From: Streptomyces sp. NBC_01454
GTDB lineage: Bacteria > Actinomycetota > Actinomycetes > Streptomycetales > Streptomycetaceae
Length of the DNA stretch: 64,000 nt
Direction of reading: 5' to 3'
Assembly: GCF_036227565.1 (NCBI RefSeq)
Contig: NZ_CP109460.1
Location: 2,604,001-2,668,000, forward strand
Position numbers and translations under genes: made by a program. Within the stretch, counting starts at the first letter, position 1, and each line of letters opens with the position of its first letter. The notes below the pieces were generated by a model that did not search any database, had not been told where the DNA came from, and worked only from the letters and a program-made list of their open reading frames with translations. Positions 28,254 to 36,832 of the stretch are shown here, piece after piece.

Positions 28254-29704
28254 TCCGCTGTATCCGGCACACCGCCGCCTTCTCGTTTCTGCTGCTCGTC
28301 GCGCTGCTGGTCAACGCGGCCCGGGTGCAGATCTTCGAGACCGGGCACTACGGCACCAGCCCGGCGAACCGTCGCACCTCGATCGCCCGTTACGCGCAGC
28401 CGCGCGGCGCCCTGCTCGTCGCGGGCCGGCCGGTGACCGGTTCCCGGGACAGCGGCGGGCGGCTGCGCTACGAGCGCAGCTACACCGAGGGCCCGCTGTA
28501 CGCACCGGTCACCGGCTACTCCTCGCAGATCTACGGGACCTCGCTGCTGGAGAGCGCCGAGGACGGCGTGCTCTCCGGCGCCGACGACCGGCTCGCCACC
28601 TTCCCCTGGTGGGACCGTCTCACCGGCACCCACCGGCCGGGCGGCATCGTCCACACCACCATCAACCCCCGGATGCAGCGCGCGGCGTTCGAGGGCCTCG
28701 GGGACAAGAAGGGCGCGGTGGCCGCCATCGAGCCGCAGACCGGCAGAGTGCTGGCGCTGGTCAGTACGCCGTCGTACGACCCGGGTGAGCTGTCCGGCAA
28801 CGGCAGGGCGGCCGGCGCGGCCTGGCGCCGGCTGAACGGTGCCGAGCGGCGGCCGATGCTCAACCGGGCCCTGTGGGAGACCTATCCGCCCGGCTCCACC
28901 TTCAAGGTCGTCACCGCGGCGGCCGCGCTGGAGAGCGGCAAGGTCACCGATATCGACGCCCCGACGGATTCCCCCGACCCCTATCCGCTGCCCGGCACCG
29001 CCACCCGGCTCGGCAATGCCGCCAAGGGGTGTGCCGACGCCCCGCTCAAGGATGCCTTCCGGGCCTCCTGTAACACCGTCTTCGCGCGGCTGGGCGCCGA
29101 GGTCGGGCTGCGCGGCATGGCCGACACCGCCCGGAAGTTCGGCTTCAACGACCGCCGGCTGCGGATCCCCTCGCCCGTGGCGCCGAGCAACTTCGACACC
29201 CGGATGGATCCCTCGCAGGTCGCGCTGTCCGCCATCGGCCAGTACGACACCGCCGCCACACCGCTCCAGATGGCGATGGTCTCGGCGGTGGTCGCCAACG
29301 GGGGCCGGCTGGCGCCGCCGTACCTCGTCGACAAGGTGACCGACGCCCGGGGGTTCCTGGTCGAGGGCGGCCCGCGCCCGGCCACCCGCCAGGTGATCGG
29401 CCCGGTCACGGCCCAGCTGCTCCAGGAGATGATGGTCGATGTCGTCGCGCACGGCAGCGGCCGGCACGCCGCCGTCAAGGGCGTCACGGTCGGCGGCAAG
29501 ACGGGCACCGCGCAGCACGGCGTGCACAACGAGGGCATGCCCTACGCCTGGTTCATCTCCTGGGCGCGGGCGAGGGACAGCTATGAGCCGGCCGTCGCAG
29601 TGGCCGTGGTGGTCGAGGACGCGGCCGCCGACCGCGCGGACATCAGCGGCGGCGGGAGTGCGGCGCCGATCGCACAGGCGGTGATGGCGGCGGCGCTGGG
29701 ATGA
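28250..29704 (+). CDS. class B penicillin-binding protein (transpeptidase)
   Basis: Cross-links peptidoglycan outside the membrane. It has 484 residues: an N-terminal anchor (~6-24), an N-terminal dimerisation-type region, and a transpeptidase domain with the three active-site motifs SxxK (GSTFK, Ser near 215), SxN (SCN near 273) and KTG (GGKTGTAQ near 416). The start is GTG at 28250, overlapping the SEDS stop, so the two are made together as a SEDS-bPBP polymerase/cross-linker pair. Confidence 0.95.
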   Translation: MIRCIRHTAAFSFLLLVALLVNAARVQIFETGHYGTSPANRRTSIARYAQPRGALLVAGRPVTGSRDSGGRLRYERSYTEGPLYAPVTGYSSQIYGTSLLESAEDGVLSGADDRLATFPWWDRLTGTHRPGGIVHTTINPRMQRAAFEGLGDKKGAVAAIEPQTGRVLALVSTPSYDPGELSGNGRAAGAAWRRLNGAERRPMLNRALWETYPPGSTFKVVTAAAALESGKVTDIDAPTDSPDPYPLPGTATRLGNAAKGCADAPLKDAFRASCNTVFARLGAEVGLRGMADTARKFGFNDRRLRIPSPVAPSNFDTRMDPSQVALSAIGQYDTAATPLQMAMVSAVVANGGRLAPPYLVDKVTDARGFLVEGGPRPATRQVIGPVTAQLLQEMMVDVVAHGSGRHAAVKGVTVGGKTGTAQHGVHNEGMPYAWFISWARARDSYEPAVAVAVVVEDAAADRADISGGGSAAPIAQAVMAAALG

Positions 29705-29867
29705 GGTCCGCCGGCGGGACGGACGGGGCGGACGGGGCGGCTGCCCGGCGGTGCCCGGCCGGGCGGGACTCGGCCGGTGTGCGGCCCGGCGCGAGGTGGC
29801 ACCGTGCCCGTGAGCCGGCCGGCGGACCCGCCTTCACCCGGCCCCGCCGCCGGGTCACAATGGCCGT

Positions 29868-30353
29868 ATGGCTGATGCGATCCCGCCCATGGAACCGGCT
29901 CCGCCCCCGATGCTGTCCCTGGCCGAGGTGGAGGCGCTGGCCCGGCGGGTGCACTCCGGCCAGACCGACAAGGCCGGCCGCCCCTATGCCGAGCATCTGG
30001 CCGCGGTCGCGGCGGGCGTACGGGAGCGGGGCGGCAGCGAGGAGCAGATCGCCGCGGCCTGGCTGCACGACGCCATCGAGGACGGGGCGCTGAGCCGTGC
30101 GTGGCTGGCCGGTGCGGCGCTGAGCCAGGCGGTCAAGGCGATGATCCTGGCGGTCACCAAGTGGGCGGACGAACCGCTCGAGGAGTACACCGCGCGCATT
30201 CTGGCCACCCCCGGGGCGCTGCTGATCAAGGAGTCGGATCTCGCGCACAACGCCGATCCGGAGCGGCTGGCCGTGCTGGACGCACCGACCCGGCAGCGGC
30301 TGACGGAGAAGTACGCACGGGTGCGGGCCCTGCTGGGGCTGACCGGGCCGTAA
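29868..30353 (+). CDS. HD-domain hydrolase resembling single-domain SpoT/Mesh1 (p)ppGpp hydrolases
   Basis: 161 residues. The order of motifs matches the hydrolase half of RelA/SpoT: KAGRPYAEHL, WLHDAIED (HDxxED, residues ~65-72), VTKWADE and KESDLAHNAD. No synthetase, TGS or ACT domain is present, so it would be a small alarmone hydrolase; other nucleotides are also possible substrates. ATG at 29868 follows CACAAT by 6 nt, suggesting a leaderless message. It stands alone between the PBP and an ABC ATPase. Confidence 0.8.
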   Translation: MADAIPPMEPAPPPMLSLAEVEALARRVHSGQTDKAGRPYAEHLAAVAAGVRERGGSEEQIAAAWLHDAIEDGALSRAWLAGAALSQAVKAMILAVTKWADEPLEEYTARILATPGALLIKESDLAHNADPERLAVLDAPTRQRLTEKYARVRALLGLTGP

Positions 30354-30421
30354 CCGCCCCCGGGCCCGGCCCCGGGGGTCCACACATCGGACACCGCCCG
30401 CAGAAAGGTGTCATACGCAGC

Positions 30422-30427
30422 TAGTCT
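30422..30427 (+). promoter_or_regulatory. -10 element of the leaderless ABC ATPase gene
   Basis: TAGTCT, exactly 6 nt before the ATG at 30434. No SD is present. Confidence 0.5.
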
Positions 30428-30433
30428 GCGGCG

Positions 30434-31291
30434 ATGACCACTCCGCAGCCTTCGCCGTCCCCGGAGCCCGCGCCGTGCGCACCGCCGCCGGCCCCGGGAG
30501 CCGCCCGCGTGATCGCCGCCCTGGAGGGCGTCGGCGTCCGCCGCCACACCACGGGGCAGGTCATCCTCGACGCCGTCGACTGGACCGTACGGTCCGGCGA
30601 GCACTGGGCGCTGCTCGGCGCGAACGGCGCCGGCAAGACCACCGTGCTGCGCCTCGTCGGGGCGCTGATGTTCCCCACCGTCGGCACCGTCGAGGTGCTC
30701 GGCCACCGGCTCGGCTCGGTGGACGTGCGCGAACTGCGCGCCGCGATCGGCCTGGTCTCCGGCGCGCAGAAGGTCCCGCAGGACGCGACCGGCCACACCG
30801 TCGTGCTGACCGGGGCGACCGGCACCGTGCAGCCGCTGTGGCGGAAGTACGACGGGGCCACCCGTGAGCGCGCCCATGAGCTGCTCGCCGAGCTGGACTG
30901 CAAGGAGCTGGCGGACCGGCCGTACGGGGTGTGCTCGGGCGGCCAGCGGGCCCGGATCCTGATCGCCCGCGCGCTGATGGCCGAGCCCCGGCTGCTGCTG
31001 CTCGACGAGCCGTTCAACGCGCTCGACCTGCCCTCCCGCGAGGATCTGATCGACGCGCTGCACCGGCTGGCCGCGGGGCGGCCGGAGCTGCCGACGGTGA
31101 CGGTCACCCATCACCTGGAGGAGCTGTCCCCGGCCATCGGCCACGCCCTGCTGCTGCGCGAGGGCCGGGTGCAGGCGCGCGGCCCGGTGGACGAGGTGCT
31201 GACCGGGGCGCGGATGACGGCCTGCTTCGGCCGGCCGATCGAGGTCTCACGGCACGAGGGGCGATGGCTGGCGCGGTCGGGGAAGCGCTGA
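30434..31291 (+). CDS. ABC-type ATPase, orphan
   Basis: 285 residues with one nucleotide-binding domain. Walker A is GANGAGKT (~60-67), signature is CSGGQRARILIARAL (~167), Walker B LLLLDEPF (~187) and the switch His in TVTHHLEE. The first 30 residues are Pro/Ala-rich. No permease or binding protein is adjacent. The C-terminal shape (GPVDEVLTGARMTACFG) resembles molybdate/ModF-like and iron-type importer ATPases, but the substrate cannot be assigned. Confidence 0.88.
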   Translation: MTTPQPSPSPEPAPCAPPPAPGAARVIAALEGVGVRRHTTGQVILDAVDWTVRSGEHWALLGANGAGKTTVLRLVGALMFPTVGTVEVLGHRLGSVDVRELRAAIGLVSGAQKVPQDATGHTVVLTGATGTVQPLWRKYDGATRERAHELLAELDCKELADRPYGVCSGGQRARILIARALMAEPRLLLLDEPFNALDLPSREDLIDALHRLAAGRPELPTVTVTHHLEELSPAIGHALLLREGRVQARGPVDEVLTGARMTACFGRPIEVSRHEGRWLARSGKR

Positions 31292-31370
31292 GTTCCTGAT
31301 CCGGGGCGGGGCGTGCCGGCCGGTGACAGGGGACCGACCGGCCGGCCCTGTCCCGCCGGCACCTGCCCGG

Positions 31371-31442
31371 CCGGTCAGTCCCGTGCCGCCGGTCAGTCCT
31401 GCGCCGCCGGTCAGTCCCCTGCCGCCGGTCAGTCCTGCGCCG
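31371..31442. repeat. four tandem 18-bp units across the 3' end of the ferritin-like gene
   Basis: Units: CCGGTCAGTCCCGTGCCG, CCGGTCAGTCCTGCGCCG, CCGGTCAGTCCCCTGCCG, CCGGTCAGTCCTGCGCCG. The last unit contains the stop codon of the gene at 31429; since 18 is a multiple of three, each unit repeats that stop in frame. Confidence 0.85.
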
Positions 31443-32538
31443 CCCCCTCCGCGATGGCCGCCGCGACCTCGGCCGTACGGGCCTGTTCCTCGGCCGCGAA
31501 GCGCTCGGCGTCCAGCTTCTCGGCGAGTTCCTCGTCCTCGGCCATCAGCAGATCGAGGTTGGAGTCGCCCATCTCGAAGACGCCCATGTCCACATAGGCG
31601 CGCTGCAGGCGCTCGCCCCACAGCCCGATGTCCTTGACGCAGGGCACGATGCGGCTGAACAGCAGCTTCCGGAAGAGGTGCAGGAATTCGGAGTTCTCGG
31701 TGAATTCGGCGGCCTCTTTCGGCGGAATGCCGAAGTTCTCCAGGACTTCCAGTCCGCGCAGCCGGTCGCGCATCAAGTAGCAGCCCTCGATGACGAATTC
31801 CTCGCGTTCGCGCAGTTCGGCGTCGGTCAGCTGCTTGTAGTAATCGCGCAGCGCCATGCGTCCGAAGGCGACATGCCGTGCCTCGTCCTGCATGACATAG
31901 GCGAGGATCTGCTGGGGCAGCGGTTTGGTGGTGGTGTCGCGGATCATTCCGAAAGCGGCCAACGCGAGGCCCTCGATCAGCACCTGCATACCGAGGTACG
32001 GCATGTCCCAGCGGGAATCCTTCAGGGTGTCGGACAACAGCGCCTGGAGATTGTCGTTGATCGGGTAGAGCATCCCGATCTTTTCCGTCAGGAAGCGGCT
32101 GTAGATCTCGGCGTGCCGCGCCTCGTCCATGGTCTGGGTGGCGGAATAGAACTTCGCGTCGAGGTCCGGGACGGATTCGACGATCCGGGCCGCGCAGACC
32201 ATCGCGCCCTGCTCACCGTGGAGAAACTGGCTGAACTGCCAGGAGGTGTAGTGCCGGCGCAGATCGCCACGGTCCTTCTCGGTCATTTTGTCCCAGTACC
32301 TGGTTCCGTACAGGGACATGGACTCGTCCGGGGTGCCGAGCGGGTCCTGGGGGTCGACCTCCAGGCCCCAGTCGATCCGCAAAGTGGCGTCCCACTGCTT
32401 GTCCTTGCCCTTCTGGTAGAGCGCGAGCAGCCGGTCGCGTCCGTCGTCGTAGTCCCAGCTGAAGCGGGCCGCGCCGGAGGCGGGCACCTTCCACACGGGG
32501 TCGCCTGGGCCTTGCACATAGAGGTCTCGGGTCGACAC
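31429..32538 (-). CDS. ferritin-like diiron protein
   Basis: 369 residues of mostly helical ferritin-like fold. Two DEARH metal-binding motifs occur (about residues 138 and 219), each paired with earlier Glu residues (FLHGEQGAM; VLIEGLALAAFG), the pattern of a carboxylate-bridged diiron site as in R2-like and AurF-like oxygenases. The C-terminal 40 residues are Glu/Ala-rich. ATG at 32538 has GGAGG upstream. It is divergent from the AurF-like gene, with 166 nt between. The substrate is unknown. Confidence 0.82.
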   Translation of the reverse strand: MSTRDLYVQGPGDPVWKVPASGAARFSWDYDDGRDRLLALYQKGKDKQWDATLRIDWGLEVDPQDPLGTPDESMSLYGTRYWDKMTEKDRGDLRRHYTSWQFSQFLHGEQGAMVCAARIVESVPDLDAKFYSATQTMDEARHAEIYSRFLTEKIGMLYPINDNLQALLSDTLKDSRWDMPYLGMQVLIEGLALAAFGMIRDTTTKPLPQQILAYVMQDEARHVAFGRMALRDYYKQLTDAELREREEFVIEGCYLMRDRLRGLEVLENFGIPPKEAAEFTENSEFLHLFRKLLFSRIVPCVKDIGLWGERLQRAYVDMGVFEMGDSNLDLLMAEDEELAEKLDAERFAAEEQARTAEVAAAIAEGAAQD

Positions 32539-32641
32539 GGACGCCTCCTCGGCTCGCCAAACGCCTTGTCACGGGCGGTCGTTGGCAGGCTCACACGTTT
32601 CTTACCGGCGGGTCAATAAGTCGTGCACGAGGGATTGACGA

Positions 32642-32655
32642 GCTTGCTGACAAGC
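32642..32655. promoter_or_regulatory. inverted repeat in the divergent diiron promoter region
   Basis: GCTTG-ctga-CAAGC, immediately after a -35-like TTGACG, in the 166-nt gap between the two diiron genes. It could be an operator, for instance for the TetR regulator encoded downstream. Confidence 0.35.
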
Positions 32656-32704
32656 AGTCTCATAAGAGTGAACGCGGGTAACCCAGGAGCGAGGTAGCCA
32701 CACC

Positions 32705-33652
32705 ATGACGAGCGCGCCCACCGACATGACCGTGACGGACACCGAGGTCCTGCGGGACGCCCTAGGTCTGCTCAAGGACCGGGAACAGGTCGCCGAGCGG
32801 CTGCTCGACTCCTCCGCGCGGCACTCCTTCGACCCCGACTCCGAACTCGACTGGGACGCGCCCCTCGAGGAGGGCAAGTGGTTCTGGCCGCCGGAACTGG
32901 TCTCGCTCTACGACACCCCGCTGTGGCGGAAGATGTCCCTGGAGCAGCAGCAGGACCTCGCCCGGCACGAGGCCGCCTCGCTCGCCTCGCTGGGCATCTG
33001 GTTCGAGATCATCCTGATGCAGCTGCTGGTGCGGCACATCTACGACAAGCCGGTGACCAGCGCGCACGTCCGCTACGCCCTCACCGAGATCGCCGATGAG
33101 TGCCGGCACTCCAAGATGTTCGCCCGCATGATCCACAAGGGCGGCACCCCCGCGTACCCGGTCTCGCGGGTGCACCACAACCTGGCCCGTGTCCTCAAGA
33201 CGGTCTCCACCACCCCGGGTTCGTTCGCCTGCACCCTGCTCGGCGAGGAGATCCTGGACTGGATGCAGCGGCTGACCTTCCCGGACGAGCGGGTGCAGCC
33301 GATCGTGCGCGGGGTGACCCGCATCCATGTCGTCGAGGAGGCCCGGCATGTGCGCTACGCCCGTGAGGAACTGCGCCGCCAGATGATCACCGCGCCGCGC
33401 TGGGAGCGGGAGTTGACCCGCGTCAGCTCCGGCGAGGCGGCCCGGGTCTTCTCCCTCGCCTTCGTCAACCCGGACGTCTACCCCCACGTCGGTCTGGACC
33501 GGCGCGAGGCGCTCGCCCAGGTGAAGGCCAGCGGCCACCGCCGTGAGGTGATGCAGTCCGGCGCGAAGCGGCTGACCGACTTCCTGGACGACATCGGCGT
33601 ACTGCGTGGCATGGGCCGCAGGTTGTGGCGCCGCTCAGGGCTGCTGGCCTGA
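32705..33652 (+). CDS. AurF-family diiron oxygenase
   Basis: 315 residues. AurF and relatives are non-heme diiron enzymes that N-oxygenate arylamines. The motifs ADECRHSKMF (~128) and VEEARHVRYA (~210), with the helix-borne Glu residues before them, match the ExxH-type diiron ligands of the family. ATG at 32705 lies behind GAGCGAGG. It is divergent to the ferritin-like gene and followed by a TetR regulator. No arylamine synthesis gene is visible, so the native substrate is unknown. Confidence 0.85.
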   Translation: MTSAPTDMTVTDTEVLRDALGLLKDREQVAERLLDSSARHSFDPDSELDWDAPLEEGKWFWPPELVSLYDTPLWRKMSLEQQQDLARHEAASLASLGIWFEIILMQLLVRHIYDKPVTSAHVRYALTEIADECRHSKMFARMIHKGGTPAYPVSRVHHNLARVLKTVSTTPGSFACTLLGEEILDWMQRLTFPDERVQPIVRGVTRIHVVEEARHVRYAREELRRQMITAPRWERELTRVSSGEAARVFSLAFVNPDVYPHVGLDRREALAQVKASGHRREVMQSGAKRLTDFLDDIGVLRGMGRRLWRRSGLLA

Positions 33653-33669
33653 AGGATCCTTGTGAACCG

Positions 33670-33719
33670 ACCAGTAACCGAGCGCCTGTCCGAAGCGGAA
33701 TCCGAGGCGGTTACGCTGC
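33670..33719. promoter_or_regulatory. tetR promoter with inverted repeat GTAACCG...CGGTTAC
   Basis: A 7-bp inverted repeat (GTAACCG at 33673-33679, CGGTTAC at ~33708-33714) flanks the promoter of the TetR gene and touches its -10 (TACGCT, 33712-33717, 7 nt before the ATG at 33725). GTAACC also occurs before the AurF-like start (near 32684). An autoregulatory operator is plausible. Confidence 0.4.
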
Positions 33720-33724
33720 TGTTC

Positions 33725-34465
33725 ATGAACGGCAGCGGCACCGCCCCAGCAGTACCCCGACCCGCCTATCGCAGGCTGAGCGTCGAGCAGCGCCGCAGCC
33801 AGCTACTCACCGCCGCCCTGGGCCTGTTCGCCCAGCGCGCCCCGGAGGACGTCTCGCTGGACGACGTGGCCAACGCGGCCGAGGTCTCGCGGCCGCTCGT
33901 CTACCGCTACTTCCCCGGCGGCAAGCAGCAGTTGTACGAGGCCGCGCTGCGCAGCGCGGCCGACATGCTGGAGCGCTGCTTCGCCGAGCCGGAGAGCGGG
34001 CCGCTCACCCAGCGGCTGTCGTGCGCGCTGGACCGCTATCTGGCGTTCGTCGACGAACACGACGCGGGCTTCAGCGCGCTGCTCCAGGGCGGCAGCGTCG
34101 TGGAGACCGCCCGCACCAGCGCGATCGTGGACGAGGTGCGGCGGGCCGCGGCCGACCAGATCCTGCGGCATCTGGGCGAGCCCGAGCCGGGCCTGCGGCT
34201 GCGGATGACCGTGCGCATGTGGATCACGGCCGTCGAGGGCGCCTCGCTGATCTGGCTCGACGAGGACAAGCAGCCGGGCCTCGACGAGCTGCGGGACTGG
34301 CTGGTCGACCACTTCATCGCCCTGCTGACCGCCACCGCCGCCCGGGATCCGCAGACCGCCCGGGTGACCCGGGCGGCGCTGAAGCTGGAGGCCGCCGACG
34401 GCCCGGCCGGCGGACTGGCGCGCCGTCTGCTGCCCGTGGTGAGCGACGCCACGCATCTGCTGTGA
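33725..34465 (+). CDS. TetR-family transcriptional regulator
   Basis: 246 residues. The N-terminal helix-turn-helix reads LLTAALGLFAQRAPEDVSLDD then VANAAEVSRPLVYRYFPGGK, a standard TetR DNA-binding domain; the C-terminal helical domain would bind a ligand. A GTG at 33662 would add 21 residues, but the TACGCT promoter element lies inside that extension, so I prefer ATG 33725. It follows the AurF-like gene by 72 nt, and probably controls the diiron genes and itself. Confidence 0.9.
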   Translation: MNGSGTAPAVPRPAYRRLSVEQRRSQLLTAALGLFAQRAPEDVSLDDVANAAEVSRPLVYRYFPGGKQQLYEAALRSAADMLERCFAEPESGPLTQRLSCALDRYLAFVDEHDAGFSALLQGGSVVETARTSAIVDEVRRAAADQILRHLGEPEPGLRLRMTVRMWITAVEGASLIWLDEDKQPGLDELRDWLVDHFIALLTATAARDPQTARVTRAALKLEAADGPAGGLARRLLPVVSDATHLL

Positions 34466-34489
34466 GCTGCCGCCCCGCGGCGGCGGTGG

Positions 34490-34495
34490 GAGACT
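34490..34495 (+). promoter_or_regulatory. -10-like element before the 88-residue protein gene
   Basis: GAGACT, 6 nt before the GTG start at 34502. It keeps only the A2 and T6 of TANNNT. Confidence 0.3.
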
Positions 34496-34501
34496 GACGG
34501 C

Positions 34502-34768
34502 GTGCGAAGCGAGAACACCCCGTTCGTCGGCGGGCCGCTGGACGGCCGGGTACTGCCCGTGCTGGTCGGCATGACCGGGCAGCCGCCGAAGACCTACGAG
34601 GTCCCGGTGCCGGACGACGGCCAGGGTCCGCCGCGGCGGTATGTCTACCGGCGTGTGCCGGGGCGGGTGGGCCGGCTGGGGCTGCCGAGCGGGTGGCGCT
34701 ACGAGTACGACCCGGAAGGCAAGACCTCCGGCGGCAGGCCCCGGTGGCCCTGGCGCAAGCCCCGCTGA
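34502..34768 (+). CDS. small conserved-type protein, unknown function
   Basis: 88 residues from a GTG start, basic and Pro/Gly/Arg-rich, with no signal peptide or membrane segment. It opens NTPFVGGPLDGRVLPVLVG and ends in an Arg/Lys/Trp-rich tail (RPRWPWRKPR). Codon bias is that of a real gene. I do not recognise the family. It lies between the TetR gene and the convergent flavoprotein gene. Confidence 0.65.
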   Translation: MRSENTPFVGGPLDGRVLPVLVGMTGQPPKTYEVPVPDDGQGPPRRYVYRRVPGRVGRLGLPSGWRYEYDPEGKTSGGRPRWPWRKPR

Positions 34769-34810
34769 GGCGGTGCACCCCCACGGACCGGGAGCACACC
34801 GCCGCAGGGA

Positions 34811-36064
34811 TCAGCCCGTCAGCGACGCCAGGTAGGCGTTCGCCTTCTCCGGCTCGTAGAAGAAGTTCTCGAAGTCGGACGGGTCGTCGAAGCCGTTGGC
34901 GAAGCGGTCCGCGATGGGCTGGAGCTGGCCGGCCGCGCCGATGATGTTCAAGATGTGCTCCGGCGGCGGGGCCAGCATCGCGTTGGTCCACTTGGTGACG
35001 TGCCGGGCGGTGTTCCAGTACCGCTCGAAGGTGGCCTGCATCCAGTCCTCGTCGAACGGCCGGTCGCCGTGCTCGACGATGGAGGCCAGGTAGGACGCGG
35101 CGCACTTGGCGGCGGAGTTCGAGCCCTGGCCGGTGATCGGGTCGTTGGCGACCACGACATCCGCGACGCCGAGGACCAGACCGCCGGAGGGCAGCCGGCC
35201 GACGGGGTTGCGCACGGTGGGTGCGTAGCGGCCGGCCAGGGTGCCGTTGGCGTCGGTCAGTTCGGCCTTGGTGGCGCGGGCGTACTCCCAGGGCAGGAAC
35301 GTCTTCATCAGTTCCAGCGTGACGGCGAGGTGCTCCTGGGGGTCCTTGACGCCCTGGAAGGCGTCCAGCGGACCGCCGGGTATGCCCTCCCAGAAGAGGA
35401 TGTCGGCGCGGCCGGAGGTGGTGAGCGTCGGCATGACGAACAGCTCGCCGACGCCGGGCACCAGGTTGCAGCGCACCGCCTCGAAGTCGGGGTGCTCGGG
35501 GCGCGGGCCCATGCCGTGCACATAGGAGACGGCGAGCGCGCGCTGCGGGGCGTCGTAGGGGGAACGCGCGGCGTTGCGGCCGAACATGGACACCAGCTCG
35601 CCCTTGCCGGCCGAGACCAGCGTCAGGTCGTAGCGGCCGGCGAAGAAGTCCAGGTCGGAGACGGCCGCCCCGTGGATGACGAGCTGCCCGCCGCGCTGGG
35701 CGAAGGTCTCCATCCAGCCGGCCATCTTCACCCGCTGGTCGACGGACTGGGCGTAGCCGTCGAGCCGGCCGACCCAGTCGATGGCGCGCTGCGAGCCCTC
35801 GGGCGACTCGTGGCTGCCGGGGGCGGCGACCGAGACACCGAGGCCCTCGATGCGCGGGGCCTGGCTCTCCCAGAAGTTGATCTGCAGGTCGCGCTCGTGC
35901 TGGAGCGCGGTGTGGAACATGCACTGGGTCGACATCACGCGCCCCGCGCGGATCTCATCGGCGGTGCGGTTGGACATGAGGGTGACCTCATAGCCCTGGG
36001 ACTGGAGGCCGAGGGCCAGCTGGAGACCGGACTGGCCGGCCCCGATGATGAGTATTTTCCGCAT
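34811..36064 (-). CDS. styrene/indole monooxygenase-like FAD protein
   Basis: 417 residues. The N-terminal Rossmann motif is LIIGAGQSGLQLALGLQSQG and the second FAD region is VADVVVANDPITGQGSNSAA, the arrangement of StyA/IndA-type group E flavoprotein monooxygenases, which epoxidise or hydroxylate aromatic alkenes using FADH2 from a separate reductase. No StyB-like reductase is in the window. ATG at 36064 lies 93 nt after the cvnD stop on the same strand, so it may be part of the conservon transcript. Confidence 0.85.
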   Translation of the reverse strand: MRKILIIGAGQSGLQLALGLQSQGYEVTLMSNRTADEIRAGRVMSTQCMFHTALQHERDLQINFWESQAPRIEGLGVSVAAPGSHESPEGSQRAIDWVGRLDGYAQSVDQRVKMAGWMETFAQRGGQLVIHGAAVSDLDFFAGRYDLTLVSAGKGELVSMFGRNAARSPYDAPQRALAVSYVHGMGPRPEHPDFEAVRCNLVPGVGELFVMPTLTTSGRADILFWEGIPGGPLDAFQGVKDPQEHLAVTLELMKTFLPWEYARATKAELTDANGTLAGRYAPTVRNPVGRLPSGGLVLGVADVVVANDPITGQGSNSAAKCAASYLASIVEHGDRPFDEDWMQATFERYWNTARHVTKWTNAMLAPPPEHILNIIGAAGQLQPIADRFANGFDDPSDFENFFYEPEKANAYLASLTG

Positions 36065-36157
36065 GGCGGCACTCTTCTCTGCTACTGCGGGTGTTCGGGG
36101 GTGAAGTGGGGGGGGTGGCAGACCGCCGCCGGCGGGGAGCGGACTCCTGCGGCGGCG

Positions 36158-36832
36158 TTACTCGGGGGCGCTCTCCAGGGCGTGGCCGACCAGCGCCAGC
36201 AGTGCCTGGATGACCGTGGTCCGCCGGCGCGCGTCCATGATCACCACGGGCACGTGCGACGGGACGGTCAGCGCGTCGCGGACGTCCTCCGCGTCGTAGG
36301 AGTCGGTCCCCTCGAAGTGGTTGACCGCGACGACATAGGGCAGTCCGCAGCTCTCGAAGTAGTCCAGCGCCGGGAAACAGTCCTCCAGACGGCGGGTGTC
36401 GGCCATCACGATCGCACCGATCGCCCCGCGCACCAGGTCGTCCCACATGAACCAGAAGCGCTGCTGTCCGGGCGTGCCGAACAGATACAGCACCAGCTCC
36501 TGGTCGAGGGTGATCCGCCCGAAGTCCATCGCGACCGTGGTCGTGGTCTTCTCCGGGGTGGCGGTCAGATCGTCGGTCTCCTCGCTGGCCTGGGTCATCA
36601 CCGCCTCGGTCTGGAGCGGGGTGATCTCCGAGACCGATCCGACGAACGTGGTCTTGCCGACGCCGAAGCCGCCCGCCACCACGATCTTGGTGGCGATCGG
36701 CGCCTGCGCACGGTCCGTCTGCCAGCTCTGCAGCCCCGCGTCGGCGGCCGTGGCCGCCGGGTCGGCCTGACCCACGGATCCGGTGGTCGCCGCCGGCCCG
36801 GCCGATATCGTGTCAGAGCCTGTGAAGTCCAC
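36158..36832 (-). CDS. cvnD: conservon small GTPase (CvnD)
   Basis: 224 residues. Ras-like GTP-binding protein of the conservon, related to MglA. The P-loop is GGFGVGKTTFVGS; the switch region has FGTPGQQRFWFMW and the base motif is AVNHFEG (NKxD variant with H). A ~45-residue disordered N-terminus precedes. The start overlaps cvnC by 20 bp. It is predicted to act downstream of CvnA as a membrane-associated signalling module. Confidence 0.92.
   Translation of the reverse strand: MDFTGSDTISAGPAATTGSVGQADPAATAADAGLQSWQTDRAQAPIATKIVVAGGFGVGKTTFVGSVSEITPLQTEAVMTQASEETDDLTATPEKTTTTVAMDFGRITLDQELVLYLFGTPGQQRFWFMWDDLVRGAIGAIVMADTRRLEDCFPALDYFESCGLPYVVAVNHFEGTDSYDAEDVRDALTVPSHVPVVIMDARRRTTVIQALLALVGHALESAPE

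Noticed and set aside
33662..33724. GTG start adding 21 residues to the TetR regulator
   Set aside because: The best promoter -10 (TACGCT) lies inside this stretch, so it is probably not translated.
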